Positions 49,421 to 59,657 are shown, counted from the first letter of the stretch. The stretch is DNA of 64,000 nt from Rhizobium sp. 32-5/1 (GCF_029537235.1 NZ_CP120638.1:1488001-1552000), one strand, 5' to 3'. Program-made: numbers and translations. Notes: generated from the letters alone by a model not told the origin.

Positions 49421-51048
49421 ATGACTGCAGAAATCAAAGGTATCCGTTTGGCATTGATGTCTATCCACCTGCACGATAGCCCCATATTGCTGACGCTTTT
49501 TTGTTACGCGCTTTCCTGTCTCGTCATCTTGTTCACGGATCGCTTTGCCTTGCCCAAGCGCGAACGCAGGAGACATCGCCCACCAACGACCGTGAAACAA
49601 CACCTCATTGAGGCCGTCGCGCGACTTCCGGTGATCTTCCTCGTGTTCGCAGGATTTTTCGCGATCTCCTGGCGTCCGCTTTATGCGGGCGCGGGAACGA
49701 TGAGCTTCTTCGTCATCTTTACCGGGATTTCACGCGCCAAATTCAAATTCATCCGCGAACCGCTTGTCTTCTCCGACATTGCCCTTGTCGCCGATGTCTT
49801 CAAATACAAATCGATCTTCTACGCCAACTCGTTGAATGTCGTTTTCTGGACGGTAGCCTTCCTCTACGTGTTTGGCGTCTCCGGGCTCTATATGTATTTC
49901 GAGCCTGCGATAATTCCCGACCGGCACTGGTACTTGTGGGCCCTGCTCATGCTCGCTATTGCCGATGTTCCCTGGCTTCTTCTGTTTTACGGCCCCGTGA
50001 ACCGATGGACGGCCGACATGGTGCGAATGCTTGTCGATAAACCAGTCGCCAAGATCAGCACTATCTGCTTCGGGACGTTTACCTCTGTCGTCTTCCATTT
50101 CATCATGTGGCTCGGCGCACGTCGCGAGGAGATCGTTGCCGAATTGCAGGAACGCTTTTTGCGGCGGTTCACGATCTCATCGGCCACGATGCAGACAACA
50201 AGGCGCCGCTTATCATCGTCTGGCAATCGGAATCCTTCCTCGACATGCGCCGGCTGGGCGTCGATACGCTCAACCTTCCAACGATGGACCGGCTCCAGAA
50301 GCGCGCGTCGCAGTGGGGCTTGCTGGCAACCGTTTTCGAGGGCGGCTATACGCTGCGCACCGAATTTGCTGTTCTAAGCGGGCTTTTGCCGGATGATCTT
50401 CATGTCGATGCCAGCTATCCCTATCTGCGCGCCAGCCACTATACCGACGTGGTCTGGCCGACAAAGCTGAAGAATGCCGGCTGGAGCACGCATTTCATCC
50501 ATCCCTATGACCGCACTTTCTTCCTGCGCCACAAGGCCATGCCGCAGCTCGGCTTCGAAAAGATGACTATGCTTGACGAATTCGAGCACGACATCATCCG
50601 CGATGGCCCCTATGTTTCGGATGCGACCCTGACGCAAAAGGTCATCGAGGCCGTCGAGGCCCAGACGGATGCCAAAGGTAGCCTTCTCTTTGTCGCCTCC
50701 ATGGCCAATCACGGCCCCTGGGAACCAGGTCGTTGCGGCGACCTGACCGATCCTGTCAGTATTTATCTCGAAATCCTGCAGCAATCGGATGCCGCGCTCG
50801 GCACGCTGGTAGATCACCTCGAAAAACTCGACCGGCCGGTCTGGCTAGTGTTCTATGGTGACCACGCGCCGCTGCTAAAATCCTTTGCTGATCCCTTCCC
50901 GGATCCGCGTACCGATTATTACATCGTTCCGCTTGGCTCCGTCCGCAAGCCCAAGGGGTCGTCAGTGGCGGCGCAGACGGAGGAACCGTGGAATTTGTTC
51001 GAGGCGATGCTCAAGCATGCCAATCTGCAGAAGGATGAACTGCAATAG
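49421..51048 (+). CDS. rkpI: RkpI: membrane sulfatase-fold (phosphoglycerol-transferase-like) protein
   Basis: About 542 residues after restoring one T in the run at 50156-50160. Four or five membrane spans in the first 200 residues (ILLTLFCYALSCLVILF; IFLVFAGFFAISW; VVFWTVAFLYVFGV; LYMYF; LWALLMLAIADVPWLLLF). A periplasmic alkaline-phosphatase/sulfatase domain follows: IIVWQSESFLDMR (metal-binding Glu), GGYTLRTEFAVLSG (candidate Thr nucleophile), SMANHGPWE and YGDHAPLL (metal-binding D/H). It probably transfers a phospho- or sulfo-group to capsular material or lipid. It is required for K-antigen in rhizobia. Confidence 0.85.
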
Positions 51049-51097
51049 ACTACGGGCTCAAAAGATCGCGACGCGTATCACAGTCCCGGCGGCATCC

Positions 51098-52380
51098 ATG
51101 ATGCCCGGCCAAAACCGCGTCTTCCTGTTTCTGCAGGGCCCCTCCTCGCCGATCTTTGCCAAGATTGCGGATCGGCTGGAGCAGCGCGGCCATCGCTGCC
51201 TGCGGATCAATCTCAATGCGGGCGACCGGATCTTCTGGCGACGGTCAGGCGGCTACAATTATCGTGGACGCCCGGCGGACTGGCAGTCTTATCTTGCGGC
51301 GTTTATCGAACGGCATGCTGTCACGGACCTGGTGCTTTTGGGAGAAGAACGGGCCTATCATCAGGCAGCACTTGCCGTTGCCAAGGCGGCATCGGTCGAT
51401 GTCTACGTTGTCGAGATGGGTTATCTGCGGCCCGACTGGCTGACCCTGGAGCGGGACGGTATGTCGTCAAACTCCCACTTCCCAACCGATCCCAGACACA
51501 TCGTTACTGCAGGCGCCGGATTGCCGGAACCGGATTGGCAGCGCCGCCACAACCAGACCTTCGTTGCGGAAGCAGCCTATGATCTGCTTTACAATCTTCC
51601 GAACGTCTTCCTCTGGTTCTTTTATCCGCATTATCGCCGGCATGCGCTGTTTCATCCGCTTGCGGAATATGGCGGGTGGCTGCTGCGACTGGCCGGCGAG
51701 GCAAGGCGCAAGAAGGCTGCGACCGCGCTGATCGAACGGCTTGCAACAGGCGGGGCACCCTTTTTCGTCTTTCCGCTGCAATTGCAGACCGATTTTCAAT
51801 TGCGCGCCCATTCCCCCTTTAACGGCCAGCGTGAGGCGATCGACGAGGTTTTCTCGTCTTTTGCGCAGCATGCGCCGTCCAGCGCGATGCTGGTGATCAA
51901 GGTCCATCCGCTCGACAACGGCCTGATCAACTGGCAGGCCTATATTGGCAAGGCAGCGGAGGGACTTGCGATTGCTGAACGCGTGTCGTTTCTCGACGGG
52001 GAGACCTGAATGTGCTGCTGGAAAAATGTCAGGGCGTCGTGACGACCAATTCGACGGTCGGACTGCACGCGCTGCAGCAGGGGCGGCCCGTGAAAGTGCT
52101 GGGAACCGCGATTTTCAATATCGAGGGACTGACGGACCAGGCGCCGCTCGATCACTTCTGGACAGCGCCGGCAACACCGGACGAGACCTTGCGGATGGCT
52201 TTCCTGCGCCTGCTCGCCGCCTCGATCCAGGTGCGCGGCAATTTCTATTCTGCCGCGGGCACGGATGCCGGTGCGGACGCGATCGCGGAGCGTTTGGACA
52301 ATCGCATGGTCAACGAGCCTGACGCCTATGTCGATCCGCCACCGCGCCGGAAGCCGCCGAAACGGCGCCTCAGAGATTGA
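51098..52380 (+). CDS. rkpJ: RkpJ: capsule biosynthesis/export protein (KpsS/LipB-like)
   Basis: About 427 residues after restoring one G in GGGG at 51998-52001. It begins MPGQNRVFLFLQGPSSPIFAKIADRLEQRGHRC, matching capsule Kdo-transferase/KpsS-like proteins. Further motifs are FPLQLQTDFQLRAHSPF and SAMLVIKVHPLDNGLINW, then VVTTNSTVGLHALQQGRPVKVLG and a basic C-terminal tail. KpsS-type enzymes add Kdo to the lipid anchor of capsular polysaccharide. It is the last gene of rkpAGHIJ and stops 12 bases before the converging CioAB-DUF2474 operon. Confidence 0.88.
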
Positions 52381-52391
52381 CTACGGCCTCA

Positions 52392-52502
52392 CTACCCGAG
52401 CCAGATCTTGATGCTGTAACCGACGATACCGACGGCGAGCACACCCGCCGCCCAAAGCGCGACGAACCAGAGCAGTTTGCGCGGAAGGCTGTTTTCCGCC
52501 AT
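52392..52502 (-). CDS. DUF2474-type small membrane protein
   Basis: 36 residues, too short for most gene finders: SLPRKLLWFVALWAAGVLAVGIVGYSIKIWL forms a single membrane helix. It follows the subunit II gene directly and resembles the CydX-like/DUF2474 partner of cyanide-insensitive bd-type oxidases, which stabilises the complex. The start overlaps the end of the subunit II gene. Confidence 0.75.
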   Translation of the reverse strand: MAENSLPRKLLWFVALWAAGVLAVGIVGYSIKIWLG

Positions 52503-53506
52503 CAGTGATAGCCCTCTTCCGGATTGACCTTCCCGCGAAACACCCAATAGGCGTAACCGGTGTAAATCAGGATGATCGGCACGAGAACCAGTGCGCCGAC
52601 AAGCAGGAAGGCAAGGCTCGAATCCGGCGCCGCCGCATCCCAGATCGTGACCGATGGGGGCACGATGAAGGGATAGAAGCTGATACCGATGCCGGCATAG
52701 CCAAGAACGAAGAGGGCGAGCGCGGCCAGGAACGGCTGAACATCGCGGCCGTTGCGGATGCCCAGGAAGAGAAGTGCAAAGCAGCCAAGGACGAGTGCTG
52801 GAACGATAAAGCTGAAGATGGCGGTCGGCCAGCCGAACCAACGATCAAGATAGAGCGGATTGAGGAACGGCGTCCAGAGACTGACCACGCCCATCGCCGC
52901 GATGGTGGCAAAACAGGTGCGGAAGGCAATACGCCGCGCCCTCTCGTTGAGGTCGCCACTGGTCTTCATGACGAGCCAGGTGGCGCCGAGCAGCGCATAA
53001 CCGATGACCAGGGCCACGCCCGTGGCCATGGAGAAGGGCGTCAGCCAGTCCCACCAGGCACCGGCATAGGCGCGATTAACGACTGGAATACCCTGCACCA
53101 ACGCGCCGAGCGCCACGCCTTGCGAAAAGCCGGCCAGCATCGAGCCGCCGGCAAAGGCCCAGTTCCACAGGAACTCGCCGCGTTTCGTGCGCCAGCGATA
53201 TTCGAAGGCGACGCCGCGGAAGATGAGGCCGAGCAACATGGCGATGATCGGTGCGTAAAGTGCTGGAAGGATCGTCGCATAGGCGAGCGGAAACACCGCC
53301 ATCAACCCGCCGCCACCCAGCACCAGCCAGGTCTCGTTGCCGTCCCAGACCGGGGCGACCGAATTCATCATGACATCGCGATCGTGTTTTTCCGGGAAGA
53401 ACGGAAACAGGATGCCGACGCCGAGATCGAAGCCGTCGAGGATGACATAGGCCAGCACGGCAAAGGCGATGATGCCGGCCCAGATGAAGGGAAGGTCAAT
53501 GGCCAT
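52502..53506 (-). CDS. cioB: Cytochrome bd-type quinol oxidase subunit II (CioB/CydB)
   Basis: 334 residues with nine hydrophobic stretches. The start LPFIWAGIIAFAVLAYVILDGFDLGVGIL and NSVAPVWDGNETWLVLGGGGLMA are family signatures, with LLGATWLVMKT later. It pairs with subunit I in the inner membrane. Its start overlaps the subunit I stop by 11 bases. Confidence 0.92.
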   Translation of the reverse strand: MAIDLPFIWAGIIAFAVLAYVILDGFDLGVGILFPFFPEKHDRDVMMNSVAPVWDGNETWLVLGGGGLMAVFPLAYATILPALYAPIIAMLLGLIFRGVAFEYRWRTKRGEFLWNWAFAGGSMLAGFSQGVALGALVQGIPVVNRAYAGAWWDWLTPFSMATGVALVIGYALLGATWLVMKTSGDLNERARRIAFRTCFATIAAMGVVSLWTPFLNPLYLDRWFGWPTAIFSFIVPALVLGCFALLFLGIRNGRDVQPFLAALALFVLGYAGIGISFYPFIVPPSVTIWDAAAPDSSLAFLLVGALVLVPIILIYTGYAYWVFRGKVNPEEGYH

Positions 53507-54914
53507 GATGCGTACTCCCGTGATGGCTTCCAGTGGCGGGGCCAGGCGTAATGCCGGCCGTTCTGATCGGTCCGTCGTCGAGATCCGGCATGGGATCGCG
53601 TGGCAGGCGCTTCATCAGGCGCAGGATGTAGAATGTACCCGCCCCGAAGACGAGGAAGTAGACGATGACGAAGGCGATCAGCGACGCGGCGACGGCGGGA
53701 GCCTCGACTGGGGAAATCGAATTCGCCGTCAGCAGATGACCGTAGATCGTGTAGGGCTGGCGGCCAACCTCGGTGGTAACCCAGCCGGCCAGCACCGCAA
53801 CGAAACCGGCGGGTCCCATCAACACCGCGACGCGGTGCAGCCAGTCATTGCTATCAAGCGTACCGCGCCAGCGGCACCACAGGCTCCAGAGCCCGAGACC
53901 CAGCATGGCAAAGCCGATGCCGACCATCACCCGGAACGACCAGAAGACGATGGCGACGGGTGGCTCCAGTTCGTCCGGCACGGTATCGAGACCGGCCAGT
54001 GGGGCGTTGAGGTCGTGCTTGAGGATCAGGCTCGACAGCTTCGGGATCTCGATGGCGTAGTCGATCCGTTTTTCCGCGGAATTCGGAATGCCGAACAGGA
54101 TCAGCGGCGCGCCGTTCGGATGGCTCTCATAGTGCCCCTCCATCGCCATGACCTTGACCGGCTGATGTTCGAGCGTATTGAGGCCATGGGCGTCACCGGC
54201 CATGATCTGGATCGGCGCGACGATCGTCGCCATCCACATGGCCATGGAGAACATGGTGCGCGAGCGTCTGGGCGCCGTGTTGCGCAAGAGGTGCCATGCG
54301 CCGACGGCGCCGACGACCAGCGCGGTGGTCAGGTAGGCGGCCAGCACCATGTGCACCAGGCGGTAGGGGAAGGACGGATTGAAGACGATCTTCCACCAGT
54401 CGAGCGGAATGAACTGGCCGGCCGCATTCATCCCGAAGCCATCGGGTGTCTGCATCCACGAGTTCACCGCCAGAATCCATGTGGCTGAGATCAGCGTACC
54501 GAAGGCGACCATGCCCGTGGCGAGGAAATGCAGTTTGGGTCCGACACGGTGCAAGCCGAACAACATGACACCGAGGAAACCTGCCTCCAGGAAGAAGGCC
54601 GTCAGGACCTCATAGCCCATCAATGGACCGATGACCGGCCCGGCCTTGTCGGAAAACACGCTCCAGTTCGTGCCGAACTGATAGGACATGACAATGCCCG
54701 AGACTACGCCCATGCCGAAAGCGACCGCAAAGATCGTCTTCCAGAAATTGAACAGGTCCATGTAGACCTGATCCTTCTTCCAGAGCCACAGCGCCTCAAG
54801 CACGGCCAGATAACTCGCGAGCCCTATGGAAAAGGCAGGGAAGATGATGTGGAAGGAAACGGTGAAGGCAAATTGTATGCGGGCGAGCAGGGTCGCGTCA
54901 AAAGTTTCGAACAC
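53496..54914 (-). CDS. cioA: Cytochrome bd-type quinol oxidase subunit I (CioA/CydA)
   Basis: 472 residues. Heme ligands fall in FHIIFPAFSIG (His), YRLVHMVLAAY (His) and the Met of KVMAMEGHYES; quinol-site GWVTTEVGRQPYTIYG is present. The Q-loop is short, as in the cyanide-insensitive (Cio) subgroup. The enzyme oxidises quinol and reduces oxygen without pumping protons. Terminal tail GSHHGSTHHGH is His-rich. Confidence 0.93.
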   Translation of the reverse strand: MFETFDATLLARIQFAFTVSFHIIFPAFSIGLASYLAVLEALWLWKKDQVYMDLFNFWKTIFAVAFGMGVVSGIVMSYQFGTNWSVFSDKAGPVIGPLMGYEVLTAFFLEAGFLGVMLFGLHRVGPKLHFLATGMVAFGTLISATWILAVNSWMQTPDGFGMNAAGQFIPLDWWKIVFNPSFPYRLVHMVLAAYLTTALVVGAVGAWHLLRNTAPRRSRTMFSMAMWMATIVAPIQIMAGDAHGLNTLEHQPVKVMAMEGHYESHPNGAPLILFGIPNSAEKRIDYAIEIPKLSSLILKHDLNAPLAGLDTVPDELEPPVAIVFWSFRVMVGIGFAMLGLGLWSLWCRWRGTLDSNDWLHRVAVLMGPAGFVAVLAGWVTTEVGRQPYTIYGHLLTANSISPVEAPAVAASLIAFVIVYFLVFGAGTFYILRLMKRLPRDPMPDLDDGPIRTAGITPGPATGSHHGSTHHGH

Positions 54915-55376
54915 GGTGCAGTCCTTTCCTCGGCGATCACCGTCCGGTTCGTGCCCCTTTTCTGTCGGGCGTCTCCGTTCAAACCCTTGGGTTCACCGTC
55001 CCTTGAATCTGTCCCAAAGCGGCCAAAGGTCAATGCCGTTTTCCCGCCAAAGTGTCACACTGCGACAATCTCGCGCCTGTGGCATTGTGGATCACCCCTC
55101 GACCTTCGCCGGTACACCACGCCTTTGAATAGAATTTGCGTCGACTAAGCCGGTCTTTTGAATCGCTTTTTCGGAAAATGCGAATTGTGTAAAATTGTAG
55201 AGATCGGTTTAAGCGGGCCGAAAACTGTCTCGGCTACAGTCTGGCTATCGGAGAACGAAACCAGCAATCGGGGTTTCGCTGCATGACGCTTCGCCGTGCG
55301 CCGGAATGAATCCGGCAAATAAACCCGACGGTGTCCGGACAGGGACAGATGAGCGGGCCCAAAAAGGGACAGGGAC
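54915..55376. other. Divergent intergenic region between cioA and the transglutaminase-like gene
   Basis: 462 bases with no supported gene. An 11-base direct repeat GGACAGGGACA occurs at 55337-55347 and 55367-55377, the second copy overlapping the ATG of the downstream gene. No Fnr/FixK-type box was seen. Confidence 0.5.
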
Positions 55377-55940
55377 ATGAAACCGCTTTTCCTCGGCATC
55401 GTTGCCGCCATCACCATGACGATCGGTACGAGCGCGCCATCCCATGCCATGAACATCAGCTCGGCGACGCGCTCGATCGCAACTGCAATGCCTGTTGAAG
55501 CCGCACGGTTCAGCGAGCGCGCGAAATTCTCGCGCCAGCTCTTCTGCCTGCAAATGGGCAATGACTGCCGCACCGGCGGCAAGAACGTTGTTGCCTACAC
55601 GAACAAACTGCGCACCGTGCCGGCTTCGGTCAACCGCACCGTCAACCTTGCCGTGCCAGCGATCCGCGCCCAGCGCGAGCTCCTTTCCTTCAGCCCACTT
55701 CCCGGCCCCAGTGAAGATTATGTGATGTTGAAGCGTTCGCAATTGATCAAGGCCGGCGTGCCGGCCAGCTCCATGCGGATCGCCAATGTCACGCGGCCTT
55801 ATGGCCGTCGCCATTCGGTTCTGGTCGTGGCGACCACGAACGGCGATTTCGTACTCGACAATCGCCAGCAGGCAATCGTCAAGCGCAACAACAGTGGCTA
55901 CAGTTTTGTGTCTCTCGCCGAGATGCACTTTTCCGACTAA
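55377..55940 (+). CDS. Exported transglutaminase-like (BTLCP) protein with Ser at the catalytic Cys position
   Basis: 187 residues with a Sec signal (KPLFLGIVAAITMTIGTSAPSHA). The body matches bacterial transglutaminase-like cysteine proteinases: FCLQMGNDC, NLAVPAIRA, SEDYVMLKRSQLIKAG, HSVLVVATTNGDFVLDN. In active members the first catalytic residue is the Cys of GDCEDY; here it is GPSEDY, while His (RRHSVL) and Asp (DFVLDN) remain. It is probably non-catalytic or uses Ser. ATG 55377 follows AGGGAC. Confidence 0.75.
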   Translation: MKPLFLGIVAAITMTIGTSAPSHAMNISSATRSIATAMPVEAARFSERAKFSRQLFCLQMGNDCRTGGKNVVAYTNKLRTVPASVNRTVNLAVPAIRAQRELLSFSPLPGPSEDYVMLKRSQLIKAGVPASSMRIANVTRPYGRRHSVLVVATTNGDFVLDNRQQAIVKRNNSGYSFVSLAEMHFSD

Positions 55941-55990
55941 GCGCCCCGGCGCTTCCAAAGTTTACCTGACGACCTGAACTGTCCCGACTT

Positions 55991-56014
55991 GCCGCAGGAA
56001 GCGATTCCTGCGGC
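55991..56014 (+). terminator. Intrinsic terminator after the transglutaminase-like gene
   Basis: GCCGCAGGAA pairs perfectly with TTCCTGCGGC around a GCGA tetraloop and is followed by CTTTTCC. It lies between two converging genes. Confidence 0.85.
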
Positions 56015-56050
56015 CTTTTCCGTTTGCCCCTTGCATGGCGGCGGCGGCCT

Positions 56051-57221
56051 TCAGTTTGACGGCAGATAGGCCTCCACAAGCTCCGTCCAGAAGGCCGCGC
56101 CGATCGGCAGGAGATCGTCGTTGAAGTTGTAGCCGGGATGGTGCAGCGGCTTCTCGTCGCCTGTGGTGCTCGTCCCGAGGAAGAAGTAGGTGCCCGGGCA
56201 TGCCTTCAGCATGTAGGCGAAATCCTCGCTGCCCATGAAGGGACAGGCGAGATCGACAACCTTGTCGGGGCCTGCAAAACGGATCGCGAGGTCGCGGACG
56301 AAATCGGTTTCGGCCGTATGGTTGATCGTGGCATCGTAGGATCGCTGATAGTCCACGGTTGCGGTCATGCCGAAGCTTTCGGCCTGGCTCCGCGCAACCG
56401 TGGTGATGCGGCGTTCGAGTTCGTCGCGAACCTTCGGGTCGAAGGAGCGGATGCCGACGACGATCTCGGCGCGCTCGGGAATGATGTTGCTGGCAGAGCC
56501 GCTATGGAAAGCGCCCACCGTAATGACGCTCGGATCCATCGGATGGATGTTGCGCGAGACGATGGTCTGCAGCGCCATCACGATCGATGCGCCGCAGACG
56601 ATCGGATCGGCGGTGTCCTGCGGCTCCGCACCATGGCCGCCGCGGCCATTGATGGTGATGCGCGCCTCATCGACCGCCGCCATGATCGGCCCGTCGCGGA
56701 GCGCGAACTGGCCAAACGGCAGGTTCGGTTCGTTGTGGAGCGCAAAGACGGCATCGCAGGGAAATCTTTCGAACAGGCCCTCCTCCATCATGATCTTGGC
56801 GCCGCCGAAATTTTCTTCCGCCGGCTGGAAGATCAGGTGCACCGTCCCGTCGAAATTGCGGCGTTCGGCGATGGCGCGGGCTGCTCCCAGAAGCATGGTC
56901 GTATGGCCATCATGACCGCAGGCGTGCATCAGGCCGGGCGTCTTCGACGCATAGTCGAGGCCTGTTTCCTCCAGGATCGGCAGGGCGTCCATGTCGGCAC
57001 GGATGCCGATCGAGCGGCTGCCGGTGCCATTGCGCAGGGTCGCAACCAGCCCGGTCTTTGCCAGTCCCCGCGTGACCTCGTAACCCATGGCCTCCAGATG
57101 ACCGGCAACAACGTCGGACGTCCGTGTTTCCTCCAGACCAAGCTCCGGATGGGCGTGCAGATCGTGACGGATGGCGACGAGCTCCGGAAGAGCGTTCGAC
57201 AACGAGATATTGATGGTCATG
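56051..57221 (-). CDS. M20 family amidohydrolase (hippurate/N-acyl-amino-acid hydrolase-like)
   Basis: 389 residues from ATG 57221 (MTINISLSNALPELVAIRHDLHAHPELGL); 3' end uses TGA-type stop. Metal-binding motifs: GIRADMDALPI, MHACGHDGHTTMLLG, FQPAEENFGGAKIM and HHPGYNFNDDLL. The lid domain has GHGAEPQDTADP. Such enzymes release amino acids from N-acyl or amide conjugates. It is the last gene of an amino-acid importer operon, overlapping the permease stop, so its substrate is presumably imported by that system. Confidence 0.92.
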
Positions 57222-58046
57222 TCAGGCACCACGCGTCGGTATGCGATTTTCGAAATATTTGAAGGCGATAACCATGATCCCGGTGAGGAGCATGTAGATG
57301 AGCGCAAGCAGCAGCAGCGGCTCGTAGGTGAGGAATGTTTCCTGCCGAACTCTGGAGATGACCGCATAGACATCGACGACGGTGATGGTTGCCACCAGTG
57401 GGGTCGATTTCAGCTGCAGCACCGTCTCGCCATTCAGGGTCGGCAGGGCTCGGTGCAGGGCCCGCGGCAGCCAGATGCGCCGAAACAGCGTCCAGCGGCT
57501 CATGCCATAGGCGCGGCCCGCCTCGAGCTCGCCGGCCGGCACGCCGGCAAAAGCGCCGCGCATGACCTCGCCCTCATAGGCGGCGAAGGAGATTGTCAGC
57601 GCCGCCACGCCATAGGGCCAGGATTCGCGCAGATAGGGCCAGAGGAAGGATTGGCGGATGGCCGGAAATTGGGGAAACAGCGAGCCAAGACCATAATAGA
57701 GCAGCCAGAGCTGCAGCAGAAGCGGCGTGCCGCGAATGATGGTACAGAACCAGCTGGCCGGGCCTTTCAGCCACCAGGGACCGGTGACCTGAACGAGGCC
57801 GAGCGGCACGGCGAGCAGAAAGCCGAGAAAGGCCGTGCTGAACAGCATGGCGAGCGTGACCAATATGCCGCTGCCCAGCCGCGGCAGGTAGCGCGGAAGC
57901 CAATCCCAGCGCATGAACCAGGCAACACAGAAGACCAGCGCCGCGAAGGCGACGATCAGCACGATCCGGTGCGGCTTGAGGAAGCTTTTAGCCCGGGGCA
58001 AATCCTCGGGCGTGAAGGCGACGGCATGGGTCGTGGTGTCGGTCAT
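57222..58046 (-). CDS. Polar amino-acid ABC transporter permease (HisM-like)
   Basis: About 274 residues. N-terminal tail, first membrane span IVLIVAFAALVFCVAWF, then the conserved core RGTPLLLQLWLLYYGLG, EGEVMRGAFAGVPAGELEAGRAYGMSRWTLFRRIWLPRA (EAA motif) and STPLVATITVVDVYAV. It overlaps the stop of the other permease by ATGA and the amidohydrolase start by one or two bases. Confidence 0.92.
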   Translation of the reverse strand: MTDTTTHAVAFTPEDLPRAKSFLKPHRIVLIVAFAALVFCVAWFMRWDWLPRYLPRLGSGILVTLAMLFSTAFLGFLLAVPLGLVQVTGPWWLKGPASWFCTIIRGTPLLLQLWLLYYGLGSLFPQFPAIRQSFLWPYLRESWPYGVAALTISFAAYEGEVMRGAFAGVPAGELEAGRAYGMSRWTLFRRIWLPRALHRALPTLNGETVLQLKSTPLVATITVVDVYAVISRVRQETFLTYEPLLLLALIYMLLTGIMVIAFKYFENRIPTRGA

Positions 58047-58770
58047 GACTGCTCCACGAAACCGCGCCGGGCCCGGCGCTCGATCAGGTTGATAAAGACA
58101 TTGGAAACAAGCGTCAGGAGCAGATAAAGCACGCCGGCGGCAAAAGAAGAGCAGGTAGGACTTCGTCGTGCCGGCCGCCTGGCGGGTCACGAGCGTCAGT
58201 TCGCTGAAACCGACGACCGCCAGCAGGGCGGTATCCTTGGTAGCGATCAACCAGAGATTGGACAGGCCCGGAATGGCATAGGGCAGCATGGCGGGCAGTG
58301 TCACCCGGGTCATGACCTTGATTGGCGACATGCCATAGGCCCGCGCCGCCTCGATCTGGCCGGCAGGCACCGCCTTGATGGCACCGCGCAGTACTTCGGT
58401 GGAATAAGCGCCCTGCACGACGCCGATGACGAAGATGCCGGCGACAAGGCCGCTGATGTCAATCGTGCCGACGCCGATGAGCGTCAGGACGTGATTGATG
58501 GCGTCGGTGCCGGCGTAATAAAGAAGCAGGATCAGCACGAGTTCCGGGACGGCGCGCACGATCGTCGTGTAGCATTCGAGCAGGTCACGCAGGATTGGTC
58601 CGCCATAGAGCTTTCCGAAAGCGCCGCCAACACCGAGCAAAAGCCCCAGCGAATAGCCGCCAATGGCGATCTGCAGCGAATTGAGGAAGCCACGCAAAGA
58701 ACGCCGCCCCAGCCGGGGGCGAAAATGCAAGCAGGCTCCAGTTGACGAGCGAACCCGGATCAGCGGCCAT
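58043..58770 (-). CDS. Polar amino-acid ABC transporter permease (HisQ-like)
   Basis: About 242 residues once frameshifts are repaired: two near the N-terminus (about 58694 and 58715) and one in an A-run near 58143 (plus strand). The body is clear: RGFLNSLQIAIGGYSLGLLLG, RAVPELVLILLLYYAGTDA, EVLRGAIKAVPAGQIEAARAYGMSPIKVMTRVTLPAMLPYAIPGL (EAA motif). The repaired tail ends RRARRGFVEQ. Start MAADPGSLVNWSLLAFSPP is proposed at 58770. Three errors within 730 bases is unusual, but each is in a short homopolymer. Confidence 0.8.
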
Positions 58771-58838
58771 GTAACCTGATACCCGTTGGAGAAGGGCCGG
58801 CGGACGCCCGCCGGCCAAGACACTGAGGGGATGGAAGA

Positions 58839-59621
58839 TCAGCCGCCGTAGACGTCGAAGTCGAAATACTTCTTCGAAAACGTATCGTAGGTGCCGTTTT
58901 CGCGGATCGCCTTGATCGCCGCGTTGATCTTGCCCTTCAGTTCCGTGTCTTCCTTGCGGATACCAACGCCGACGCCGGCGCCGAGAATCGTCGGATCATC
59001 CTTGACGTTGCCTTTCTTGTCGCAGCAGGCAGCCCCCTGCTCGCTCTTCAGGAAGGCATCGAGCGTGATCGAATCGGCCTGAACTGCATCGAGACGACCA
59101 GCGGCGAGGTCGTTATTGGCCTCGTCCTGCGTCTGGTATTCCTTCAGGGTCGCGCCAGCCGCAACGAAATACTTGTTGGCGTAATCTTGGTGGATCGTCG
59201 AGACCTGCACGCCGATCGTCTTGCCAGCAAGACCTTCCGGCGTCGCCTCGAACTTCACATCCTTCGGGCCGATGACGGCGGTCGGGGTGTTGTAGTATTT
59301 GTCGGAGAAGTCGATCGTCTTCATGCGCTCTTCGGTGATCGACATCGAGCCGATGATGACGTCGATCTTCTTGGAGGTCAGGGCCGGAATGATGCCATCC
59401 CAGGCGACCGGCGTGATCACGCAATCGAGTTTGGCTTCGGCGCAGATCGCCTTCTGGAATTCGACTTCCCAGCCTTCCCAGTTGCCCGAGGCATCCGGCG
59501 AGGTGAAGGGCGGATAAGGCTCGGCGGCAAAGCCGACCTTGACTTCCTGGGCGGCGACGGAGGCGGCACCGGAGAGGCCGATGGCCAGCGCGACGGAGAG
59601 GATCTTGAGCGTGTTTTTCAT
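58839..59621 (-). CDS. Amino-acid ABC transporter periplasmic binding protein (lysine/arginine/ornithine-like)
   Basis: 260 residues with a Sec signal (KNTLKILSVALAIGLSGAASVAAQE). The family-3 binding core follows: VKVGFAAEPYPPFTS, GWEVEFQKAICAEAKLDCVITPVAWDGIIPALTSKKIDVIIGSMSITEERMKTIDFSDKYYNTP. A Cys pair and the late GVGIRKEDTELKGKINAAI are as in LAO-binding proteins. It likely binds cationic or guanidino amino acids. Confidence 0.92.
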   Translation of the reverse strand: MKNTLKILSVALAIGLSGAASVAAQEVKVGFAAEPYPPFTSPDASGNWEGWEVEFQKAICAEAKLDCVITPVAWDGIIPALTSKKIDVIIGSMSITEERMKTIDFSDKYYNTPTAVIGPKDVKFEATPEGLAGKTIGVQVSTIHQDYANKYFVAAGATLKEYQTQDEANNDLAAGRLDAVQADSITLDAFLKSEQGAACCDKKGNVKDDPTILGAGVGVGIRKEDTELKGKINAAIKAIRENGTYDTFSKKYFDFDVYGG

Positions 59622-59657
59622 GGCTGTTCCCTTTTTGGATTGTTGAGTATTGATCTG

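Noticed and set aside
56138..57262. 374-codon plus-strand frame opposite the M20 amidohydrolase
   Set aside because: Shadow frame without motifs; the minus-strand gene has full M20 metal-binding motifs.
57222..58823. A single 533-residue double permease
   Set aside because: The apparent fusion of the two amino-acid permeases comes from a frameshift near 58143. Repair gives two normal-sized permeases with an ATGA overlap.
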